Positions 14,781 through 22,067 of a stretch of DNA of 32,948 nt are shown here, one piece after another. How positions within the stretch are numbered: the first letter of the stretch is position 1; every line of letters begins with the position of its first letter. Made by a program: the position numbers and the translations under genes. The notes beneath the pieces were generated by a model that was not told the DNA's origin, did no database searches, and saw only the letters and a list, made by a program, of their open reading frames with translations. Source of the stretch: Chloroflexota bacterium (GTDB lineage Bacteria; Chloroflexota; Anaerolineae; Anaerolineales; Villigracilaceae); contig JAJYOU010000020.1 of NCBI GenBank assembly GCA_021795965.1, positions 1 through 32,948 on the forward strand, read 5' to 3'.

Positions 14781-17165
14781 TTACTTGAAGAGTCCCATAA
14801 TCTGGTCGAAGACATTGGTGAGAGTGTCAAGCGGCTTATCGCCTGCTTCAACCATGTATCCATACTGGGCAGTGTGCAGGTTGAAAAGTGTCAACCCGCT
14901 GCCACTATCTTCATTAAGCAGTGCTGAGCGGTGGCAGCTGCCACAGGCTCGCGTTGCAGGACCGGTGACGTAGGATGGAATCACGCCGATGGTCCTGGTC
15001 ATGCCCTTGAGTGTATCCGATCCGGAAAGAATGCCGGGCAGTGACTTGGATTGAGATGGCACATTAAAGGTTCCCGCAACATGGCAGGCTTCACAATCCG
15101 TGATGCCGTGCTTGGGGAATGGCATTTCTTTTTCAATCGTGTACTTCTCTGCCAGCACCGGGTCGGCGAAATTGATATCGCCAACATCGAACTGCTGGGA
15201 GGAATGGATCGCATGGATGTAGGAATCGATCGAGCGCGACTGCAATTCCAGGTGGGAACCGCCAGATTTTGTAATATGGCACATCCGGCAGACGACGACA
15301 TTCCCGCCTCGATCAGGAGAATGGAAGGTGGTAGCCAGTGCGTCGTGGCAGTCATCACAGCCCGCAACTTTGACGATGGGGCTGTAGAACGCATCATTGA
15401 ACCGGTTGGTCGTCAGATTAAAGGTCCTTGAAGGCGCATTGAGGGCAACCATGACTTTGTCAGCGTTGGTCAAAGCGGGCATTACCGCAATTTCCACGCG
15501 CTTGACCCTGCCATCCTTGATCATATCCGCCCAGTCTGTCAGGTCAGCAATGACTTCCCACTTGCCATCAGCCGCCGAGACAGTCTTAAAGCGTGGGCTG
15601 TCAACTTTGCCGCCAACGATATACTCCAGGGTCCGGGCATCTTTCGAATCGATCACGCCGTCAGCGTTGTCGTCTTTTAGCTTTTCGTGCGGACCAATAA
15701 TGAAGTCCTTGGTATCCCAACCATACAAGCCAACCATCACAGTGGGCGAAATGGTCTTGACATCCAGACCAATATCTTCGGATGAGGCTGCGCTGAAGGA
15801 GATATCCAGCTTGTTATCAGCGAAGGAGGCTTTATCGATCTTGACGGTGACAATATCAGAGATCTTCTTGCCGTCGGCAGTGTAGATGGTCTTGTCATAA
15901 CCGGTGTGGATTTGATTAAAGGGTTTCGCTGTCTTGCCCTCACCATGGCAGGAGGTGCAATCTGTCTTGTCCAAATCCATTGACGCATGTATCTCTGGCA
16001 GGATGGTCTTAAGCGCCAACTTGGTCGTGTCGTATACGACCGTATCTCCATCCTTTTTGACTTCACCCGTCACTGGATGGCAGCTCTTGCAGGTGGACAC
16101 CTTGAAATTGGCGTCCGTCAAGATCTTGTCCAGTTTGCCTGCATGGCAGGTGACACAATTCGACATCGACTGCGGATAGGGGAATTCCATTGCATGCGAC
16201 ATGTGCACATCATTCATCAGCGTTGTCTTATAGGCATACTGGGTTTTCTGCGCATCTGTTAATTCAACCTTGCCAGCGTTTACATCAGCAGCCAGCGATG
16301 GTTTATCCACCAAAAGCTGCCATTCGTAATGACCGCCATCACCGTTATCCAGGTGACAGACTTTGCAGGTCAGGAAGTCGGTCTTGGGATCCCCGCCCAC
16401 TTCGGCGTAGATGTTGCCGTGCTTGAGATAGGGGGTTGTATGGCATTTCTCGCAGCCGGCGTTGTTGGCAGCAGAAACGTAATTGGCGCCCTGACCGGTT
16501 TTTCCGAGTGCAGCAAACGGGAATTGGACCTGTTTGATGCGCTCCGGCAGGCTGCCGAGTTGTTTGTCATAACCGTAGACGACGAGAATTCCATTGGTTT
16601 TATTGAGGTCGGTATAATCGACATAAGCTTTGTCAGTGGGATCCAGCTCAACCAGCGTACTGGTGGTCACGCCGGTTTTGTCATCGTAGGTCAGGCTACC
16701 CTTGATGGATACTCTTGCGGCACCTTCAAAAGTCGTGCCGGTGTAAGCACCGTAGTAGATATTTAAATTTTCTACAGCAGCGCCGCTCAGCGGTTTGCCA
16801 TCCTTGGTCATCTTAAAAGTGACCACGGTGGTATCTTTTTTATCACCCGCAGCGGGGGTGAACTTATAGGTCACACCCGTCACCTGGATCACACCATCCT
16901 GGTACAAAAGATTGTAATAGGTTTGATGTTCCTCGCCAGAATTAGGATGACAGCCGCCACAGGTTTCAAATTGAACCTGGTTGGTTGCGGCAATATTGGC
17001 AACCGAGCCAGCAGGACCGGCAGGACCAGCAGGACCAGCAGGACCGGCAGGACCAGCGGGGCCGGCAGGGCCAGCCGGACCAGCTTGTCCGCCACAGGCA
17101 GTCAGAAGCAGACTGCCGGCGATCAGCATTAATCCAAATAAAACAAGAATTTTCTTCGTGGACAT
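14781..17165 (-). CDS. Decaheme c-type cytochrome lipoprotein, OmcA/MtrC family
   Basis: This is a 794-residue secreted multiheme cytochrome likely to carry electrons to acceptors outside the cell. The signal peptide ends in LLTAC, making Cys24 the lipidation site. Residues 29-52 are eight Gly-Pro-Ala repeats. Exactly ten CxxCH heme motifs follow: CGGCH, CEKCH, CKVCH, CVTCH, CKSCH, CTSCH, CDDCH, CRMCH, CEACH, CGSCH. They fall into an N-terminal group of six and a C-terminal group of four, separated by a long beta-rich segment without heme motifs. Many further histidines could be distal ligands. This layout fits the OmcA/MtrC decaheme family. ATG 17165 has AGGAG upstream. No porin (MtrB), periplasmic MtrA or CymA-like gene is nearby. 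Ten hemes imply a cytochrome c maturation system encoded elsewhere. Confidence 0.93.
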   Translation of the reverse strand: MSTKKILVLFGLMLIAGSLLLTACGGQAGPAGPAGPAGPAGPAGPAGPAGPAGSVANIAATNQVQFETCGGCHPNSGEEHQTYYNLLYQDGVIQVTGVTYKFTPAAGDKKDTTVVTFKMTKDGKPLSGAAVENLNIYYGAYTGTTFEGAARVSIKGSLTYDDKTGVTTSTLVELDPTDKAYVDYTDLNKTNGILVVYGYDKQLGSLPERIKQVQFPFAALGKTGQGANYVSAANNAGCEKCHTTPYLKHGNIYAEVGGDPKTDFLTCKVCHLDNGDGGHYEWQLLVDKPSLAADVNAGKVELTDAQKTQYAYKTTLMNDVHMSHAMEFPYPQSMSNCVTCHAGKLDKILTDANFKVSTCKSCHPVTGEVKKDGDTVVYDTTKLALKTILPEIHASMDLDKTDCTSCHGEGKTAKPFNQIHTGYDKTIYTADGKKISDIVTVKIDKASFADNKLDISFSAASSEDIGLDVKTISPTVMVGLYGWDTKDFIIGPHEKLKDDNADGVIDSKDARTLEYIVGGKVDSPRFKTVSAADGKWEVIADLTDWADMIKDGRVKRVEIAVMPALTNADKVMVALNAPSRTFNLTTNRFNDAFYSPIVKVAGCDDCHDALATTFHSPDRGGNVVVCRMCHITKSGGSHLELQSRSIDSYIHAIHSSQQFDVGDINFADPVLAEKYTIEKEMPFPKHGITDCEACHVAGTFNVPSQSKSLPGILSGSDTLKGMTRTIGVIPSYVTGPATRACGSCHRSALLNEDSGSGLTLFNLHTAQYGYMVEAGDKPLDTLTNVFDQIMGLFK
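17010..17081 (-). repeat. Collagen-like (Gly-Pro-Ala)8 coding repeat
   Basis: Eight tandem 9-base units encode GPA directly after the lipobox region of the decaheme cytochrome. Codons vary slightly between units (GGACCA, GGACCG, GGGCCG), so the repeat is not a very recent slippage product. Such repeats can form collagen-type triple helices. Confidence 0.9.
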
Positions 17166-17736
17166 AGTTGTATTCTCCTAATAAATAAAATTCGTACTCA
17201 CTATAAGCAGATTCGTTATTTAGTTTGTCTTCCTCCTTCGAACTCATAATTTTGGATTGGGGCATCAACACTTCAAGAAAGGATTCATCGCCAATCCCTT
17301 TGTATTTATTTTCACAAGTTTAAAGCAAGATTAATAGTGCATTAAATCATGATGAGTGCTTATAAATGTCACCAAATGAATAAGCTTCCCTGAATATATT
17401 GACCCGGGGTGTGATTGCATCACTCCTGATTAATAAAACTTGACCATCGCTGCAGCATTCGTCGGTTTTACCAGGAGATTTGCGGGTTCGCTTCCACCTG
17501 GATGGTTGTAAATGAACCAGCAAACCCGATGAAATCTCTCGGTCGCAGACGTCCAACGGCTCCAGCCCGCTCCACGAATAACCATTTATTAAGAGAATTA
17601 TTTTTTGTTATTGATTTAAGGGGTAAACAAATGGGTTAATTTTGAGTAAACTAAAGCAGCAGGCTGCGACAATCCAAATCGCATAGTTGTTTTTTTAAAA
17701 TCCATATCATCCTATCAAAGAAAATCCTTGCATTCC
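17166..17736. other. Intergenic region between divergent cytochrome and exporter genes
   Basis: It contains 571 bases with no supported gene. It includes the AGGAG of the cytochrome, a possible minus-strand -10 box (TATAGT complement at 17200-17205), a perfect palindrome GTGAT-TGC-ATCAC at 17411-17423 that could be an operator, and tRNA-derived repeat copy C at 17531-17575. The part after 17580 is very AT-rich. Confidence 0.5.
17531..17575 (+). repeat. tRNA-derived repeat copy C
   Basis: It begins GAAATCTCTCGGTCGC, matching the anticodon-stem and variable-loop part of copies A and B, and ends GCTCCAGCCCGCTCCAC, resembling the tRNA 3' end GACTCCAGCCGGGCCCAC. The middle differs (AGACGTCCAACG in place of the T-stem and hairpin). 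It is more diverged than A or B. With the intact tRNA it brackets the accessory region. Confidence 0.65.
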
Positions 17737-18810
17737 ATGAATCGAAAACAGATCTACCCAATCGCCCAGGCTTTGATTGCCGCTCTTTTGTTTGGTGCAA
17801 GTGCACCTTTGGCAAAAATACTTTTGGGGAATGTGGAACCGGTGGCGCTTGCCGCCTTTTTATACCTCGGCAGTGGTATTGGTTTACTCAGCCTAAAAAC
17901 CTGGCAGCGTTTTAATCAGCGGCTTTCGAATGGTGAAGCGCAGATAAAAAAGTCTGATTTTCCATGGTTATTGGGAGCCATCCTGGCGGGCGGTGTCGCC
18001 GCTCCAATTACCCTGCTTTTTAGCCTGCAAAATACGCCTGCTGCAACAGCGTCTTTGCTCTTAAATTTCGAAAGTGTGGCAACCACTCTCATTGCCGTTC
18101 TTGCATTCAAAGAATCAATCAGCCGCCGCGCATGGTGGGCAGTTGCTTTGATCACGCTTTCCAGTGTCTTTTTATCGATAAATCTAAATGCGAATTGGGG
18201 ATTTTCACTGGGTTCGTTGGGAATTATTGCCGCTTGCATCCTCTGGGGAATCGATAATAACTTTACCCGGAATATATCGGCTAAAGATCCTTTGATGATC
18301 GTCACCATTAAGGGATTTGGCGCGGGTGGTTTTTCGTTGGCAATGGCGCTAATTTTAGGCAATAAAATCCCTGCTCCAGGAATCGTATTGGGCGCACTGA
18401 TATTAGGTGGTTTGAGTTATGGGATTAGCATTGTGTTATTCATATATGCCATGCGCGGTCTTGGGGCGGCTCGCACGAGTGCATTATTTGGCACAGCACC
18501 TCTTGCAGGCATGCTATTATCATTTATCCTATTTCGCGAGTTTCCAGGTTGGCTGTTCCTGGTTGCCTTTCCGCTCATGATTGCCGGAACGCTATTTTTA
18601 GTGAATGAGGAACATGAACATGAGCATGTTCACGAAATGATTATTCACGAACATGCACATGTTCACGATGACGGGCATCATGATCATCTCCATACAGGTG
18701 ATTTTGCTCAAAAACATTCTCACCTTCACAGACATGATCAAGTGACCCATACGCATCAACACATGCCCGATTTACATCACCGGCATATTCACCCACCAGA
18801 GTCTCATTAA
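17737..18810 (+). CDS. EamA/DMT-family exporter with His-rich C-terminal tail
   Basis: This is a 357-residue inner-membrane transporter of the drug/metabolite transporter superfamily. Two EamA repeats give about ten helices: residues about 5-145 (including LFGASAPLAKILLG) and 155-290 (including ILWGIDNNFTRNIS and GLGAARTSALFGTAPLAGML). The last 67 residues after FLVNEEHE are extremely His-rich, with 24 histidines in runs such as HEHAHVHDDGHHDHLH, and would be hydrophilic and cytoplasmic or periplasmic depending on helix count. The tail suggests Zn, Ni or Co binding and perhaps metal-linked transport. The ATG at 17737 is preferred over an in-frame TTG at 17728. The substrate is unknown. Confidence 0.88.
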   Translation: MNRKQIYPIAQALIAALLFGASAPLAKILLGNVEPVALAAFLYLGSGIGLLSLKTWQRFNQRLSNGEAQIKKSDFPWLLGAILAGGVAAPITLLFSLQNTPAATASLLLNFESVATTLIAVLAFKESISRRAWWAVALITLSSVFLSINLNANWGFSLGSLGIIAACILWGIDNNFTRNISAKDPLMIVTIKGFGAGGFSLAMALILGNKIPAPGIVLGALILGGLSYGISIVLFIYAMRGLGAARTSALFGTAPLAGMLLSFILFREFPGWLFLVAFPLMIAGTLFLVNEEHEHEHVHEMIIHEHAHVHDDGHHDHLHTGDFAQKHSHLHRHDQVTHTHQHMPDLHHRHIHPPESH

Positions 18811-18918
18811 ATCGGGGCTTTACCTCACCTCCGTCAGCCGTTAACCACTATTCCATTTTTCCATATTTACCCGATTTGATCTTGCCTCCCCCTAATTTAT
18901 TAGGGCAGGACAGAAAGG

Positions 18919-18942
18919 AAAACGCGCCGTTTGGCGCGTTTT
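18919..18942. terminator. Bidirectional terminator between convergent genes
   Basis: AAAACGCGCC, loop GTTT, GGCGCGTTTT form a perfect 10-bp inverted repeat with A and T tracts on its two sides. It lies between the ends of the exporter gene (plus strand) and the nucleotidase-family gene (minus strand) and can serve both. Confidence 0.9.
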
Positions 18943-18969
18943 GATGACTATTCCGGGCTGTTAGACTTT

Positions 18970-20418
18970 CTACACGGCAACGAAGGTCCCCTTCAGTTCC
19001 GCCTGGATTGAGCGATGCTTTTTGAGGTACGCCAGCATTGCATCAATCGCCCGCTCAGGATGTAACTCGCGCTGTTGCCCATATTTGAGCGCCACGCCTT
19101 GTTCTGTGACAAAAACCGTTGAGTAATGATGCCCGGGAAGCATGGGTTGATTGCCAGAAAATATTTGCTGGACACGCTGCCCGGCTGGATTTTCGATTTT
19201 AATGTAAGCGTTGAAACCGAGACCGCGTTTGACGTAGCCGCCCATCTGGTTGTAAGGATCAGATGCAAAGGTTCGCTCCAGGTTTTCCTCCAACATCGTC
19301 ACAATTTCCTCGCCTGTCAGGTCGACAGTTGCAATTGGCGGATTCATCGGGATTATGTTGTAGAGGTCATTCAACGTCACATCCCCGGGTATGATCGGTG
19401 CGCCAAAACGCCAACCATTTGAGAATGCCAGTTGAGCATCTGTGCCATCCAGCAGTGCCTGTAACATGAAATTGTCCATCGTCGTTTCCAGCATGGCAGC
19501 CCGGTTGAGCGCCGTCGCTGTTTTACCCACAATTGCTGACAATTCTTCCTGATAAGGCGCAAGTGCCTGGCTAACAAGGTCATCCACTCCGGGATCGGGC
19601 TCTATTTTGGCTTCCACCTCAATCAATTGGTGCCGATAATCAACAATCTGGTTTCCCACCAATTCCAAATCCAGGCGTCCCAGGAAGGAGCCGTCGCAGC
19701 CCGATTGGATTACCAACGTTTTTCCCTGGAGTGCTGGTTTATAGAGACGGTTATGGGTGTGCCCGCTCAGGCAAATATCGATTCCGTTTACCTCCGACAA
19801 AAGCTTCATGTCTTGAGGAAAGCCGAGGTGCGATATCAGAACGATCAGGTCGACCTTCTCCTGGCTGCGCAGATTATCGATAACCAATGGAAGTTCTTCC
19901 CGTCCCAATCTAAATTCCAGCCCTTCACTAAAAGAGGCTGGCATGGTCTTATCCACAATATTGGATGCAATGCCCACGAGACCGATCCGCAACCCGCCAA
20001 TCTCCTTGACGCTGTACGCTGGAAAAACCCGCTCCTTGGTCACTTGATCGAAAACATTGATCGCAAGCACCGGATAGCCGAGTTCCGCTGCGCGCTGCCT
20101 GAAGATTTCCGGTCCATAGGCAAATTCCCAATGAGCCGTCATCGCATCCAGACCCAATGAATTCAAAACGGGTATCAACGCCTGTCCCTGGGTTTTCAGG
20201 GCAGGATAGGTGCCATGCAGGGTGTCGCCACAGTCGCAAAACAGGACACGACCCTGACTTTCAGCCCGAATCTGCTTGACGAGTGTGACGATGCGGGCAT
20301 AACCTCCTGCAGGACGATAGACTGCCTGATCCCCTTTCCAAAACATTTCCTGGTGCTGGTCAAAATAAGCATGACTATCGTTCATTTGAATGATGGTCAA
20401 CGAAGTGCTAGTTGTCAT
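18970..20418 (-). CDS. 5'-nucleotidase / 2',3'-cyclic phosphodiesterase family metallophosphatase
   Basis: This is a 482-residue two-domain enzyme. The N-terminal calcineurin-like domain shows IIQMNDSHAYF, DCGDTLHGT, LISHLGFPQD and SGHTHNRLY. The C-terminal 5'-nucleotidase domain shows LAFSNGWRFGAPIIPGDVT and LTGEEIVTMLEENLERT. The usual GNHEFDYG motif reads AHWEFAYG, so the Asn and His of the motif are replaced by His and Trp. I remember a similar GHWEFTYG in SoxB thiosulfohydrolases, so the substrate may not be a nucleotide. The ATG at 20418 is chosen because AAAGGA lies nine bases upstream. No signal peptide is present, unlike most exported family members, so a cytoplasmic location is expected. 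Confidence 0.87.
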   Translation of the reverse strand: MTTSTSLTIIQMNDSHAYFDQHQEMFWKGDQAVYRPAGGYARIVTLVKQIRAESQGRVLFCDCGDTLHGTYPALKTQGQALIPVLNSLGLDAMTAHWEFAYGPEIFRQRAAELGYPVLAINVFDQVTKERVFPAYSVKEIGGLRIGLVGIASNIVDKTMPASFSEGLEFRLGREELPLVIDNLRSQEKVDLIVLISHLGFPQDMKLLSEVNGIDICLSGHTHNRLYKPALQGKTLVIQSGCDGSFLGRLDLELVGNQIVDYRHQLIEVEAKIEPDPGVDDLVSQALAPYQEELSAIVGKTATALNRAAMLETTMDNFMLQALLDGTDAQLAFSNGWRFGAPIIPGDVTLNDLYNIIPMNPPIATVDLTGEEIVTMLEENLERTFASDPYNQMGGYVKRGLGFNAYIKIENPAGQRVQQIFSGNQPMLPGHHYSTVFVTEQGVALKYGQQRELHPERAIDAMLAYLKKHRSIQAELKGTFVAV

Positions 20419-21119
20419 GATCTTCATTCCTTTTCTGAAGTGCACCCTGGTTTGGGACGTTCCGCGCAGGCGGAGGGACGACTTGCCTGACATCAAGCTG
20501 CCATCTGAGCTTCCCCTTTAATCTTTGGAGAATAATATTGGGGGTGGTCTTGGCAAGCAGGTGGGGGAGTTCTCGTTGATGGATACGATTTTTGGGGTAC
20601 AGGCAATGAATGTTCATATCAACAGGCAACTTACGATAACAGTATCTTTTTTGCTCGCGGCGGGAAAGCATGATTCCATTCCTCCAAATATCATCACCGA
20701 GCCACCCAACCAATCACCATACTGATTCTTGATACTCTGTAATTATGCCATAACAGTCAATCCTGGCAAAAACCTTTATTGTGCTCCCTGCTATTGAAAA
20801 AATTTTCCAGGCGCATTGATAGGAATCAGCACGTTGATTGCAAATAAATACAAAATAATATATAATCTCCCATTATCTTGTCAGTTTTACTGGTTCCATC
20901 CCCTGGAACAATCAGGTTCAATTCCCAAATTTTTTTATTGTCGTTTTTTCCTTGCCATTTCGAGTTTTGGATTTAACCGTTAGTTCCCCGCATGCGTTGG
21001 AACAGCTTTTCCTGACAGGGCTCAGATCAAAACATTACCTGGCCTTGCCGCTTTCTCGCTCGGTTACACCTTAACATCCAGCTAAAAACTAAATTTCGAA
21101 ATCAGGAGACAGAATTTTT
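20419..21119. other. Long divergent intergenic region upstream of dppA
   Basis: It contains 701 bases without a supported gene. The minus strand has an open frame continuing upstream of the nucleotidase start, but its composition looks non-coding. The half nearest dppA contains a good promoter at 20838-20866, and a leader of about 247 bases would follow. The leader includes a GTTCC-GGAAC hairpin (20893-20909) and a T7 run near 20930. Confidence 0.5.
20838..20866 (+). promoter_or_regulatory. Promoter for the dppA locus
   Basis: TTGCAA (20838-20843) is separated by 17 bases from a perfect TATAAT (20861-20866). Expected transcription starts near 20873, giving a long untranslated leader before the dppA ATG at 21120. 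Confidence 0.6.
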
Positions 21120-21944
21120 ATGAAAATTCTCATTGCCGCAGATATGGAAGGGATCACCGGAGTTGTGCACTGGGACCAGGTCAACCCCAATCACTCCGAG
21201 TACCAACGTTTTCGAAAATTGATGACTGAAGATGTTAATGCTGCCATCCGGGGCTGCTTTGCCGAAGGGGCGACCTCGGTTGCCGTGACAGATGGTCATA
21301 ATAATGGCAGAAATATCCTGATTGAAAACCTTGACCCGCGAGCCGAACTTTATTCAGGCTCGCCGAGCTATCTTTCCATGGTCGAAGGTGTCCAGGAAGG
21401 TGTCGACGGGGTCATGTATGTCGGCTATCACAGCCGGATGGGAGCCACCAATGCCGTTCTCGATCATACCTGGTCTGACGAGCGTGTTTCGGGCTTATGG
21501 ATCAACGAGAGGGCATTCGGCGAATCTGGCTTGAACGGTGCGGTTTGTGGTCATTTTGGTGTGCCGGTCATCATGGCTTCGGGCGACCAAACACTCTGCG
21601 CCGAAGTTCAGGAATTTTTTGGCAGTCAGATCGAAACCGCTCAAGTGAAAAAAGCGGTCAGCCGGATGTCTGCAAAATGCTTGGCGCCCTCGATCACATC
21701 CAGGTTAATCGAAGATGCAGCCAGCCGCGCAATGAACAATCTCAAGGAACATACCGCCCCTCAACCATTTAAACTGCCGGCTCCGATCAAGATGACCATT
21801 GAATTTGAACAATCTGAGATGGCGGATAAAGCCGCAGTCATGCCGTTTTCAAAAAGAAGCACCGATCGCCGTGTGGATTACAGCGCGGACGATATGGTTA
21901 CAATTTACCGGGCTTTTCGAACCATGCTTGCATTGGCGAGATAA
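21120..21944 (+). CDS. dppA: D-aminopeptidase, M55 family
   Basis: This is a 274-residue zinc peptidase that removes N-terminal D-amino acids from short peptides such as D-Ala-D-Ala. The zinc ligands of Bacillus subtilis DppA are matched in place: D8 and E10 in AADMEGITG, H60 in VTDGHNNGRN, H104 in VGYHSRMG, and a glutamate (E135) in FGESGLNG. The position of the cysteine proposed as nucleophile in the B. subtilis enzyme (Cys115, from memory) appears here as D115 in AVLDHTW. AGGAGAC upstream supports ATG 21120. It is followed by a peptide transporter, as in the B. subtilis dpp operon, and the family forms decameric self-compartmentalising rings. Confidence 0.9.
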   Translation: MKILIAADMEGITGVVHWDQVNPNHSEYQRFRKLMTEDVNAAIRGCFAEGATSVAVTDGHNNGRNILIENLDPRAELYSGSPSYLSMVEGVQEGVDGVMYVGYHSRMGATNAVLDHTWSDERVSGLWINERAFGESGLNGAVCGHFGVPVIMASGDQTLCAEVQEFFGSQIETAQVKKAVSRMSAKCLAPSITSRLIEDAASRAMNNLKEHTAPQPFKLPAPIKMTIEFEQSEMADKAAVMPFSKRSTDRRVDYSADDMVTIYRAFRTMLALAR

Positions 21945-22067
21945 AATCTCTGGGGGGGGTAATCCAGAAGATCGATTAAATTTTAAGGTACGTTTCCTGA
22001 TGGGTATTCCTGGCACGATTTGCGAAGCAAATCGCCAGTCGAATTTTTCGTTATCTGTGGAGGAGTC

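Noticed and set aside
16981-17181. Plus-strand frame with its own GPAGPA repeats opposite the cytochrome gene
   Set aside because: The 9-base repeat reads as Gly-Pro-Ala on both strands; the minus-strand frame has the lipobox, ten heme motifs and ribosome site, so the plus-strand reading is a shadow.
20408-20713. Minus-strand open frame of about 100 codons upstream of the nucleotidase gene
   Set aside because: It overlaps the nucleotidase start in another frame, lacks a ribosome site, and has irregular composition with no recognisable motif.
21939-21957. Possible fourth tRNA-derived repeat (AAAATCTCTGG at the end of dppA)
   Set aside because: Only about eleven bases match, part of the match is the dppA stop region, and the sequence then becomes a G run with no resemblance to the tRNA.
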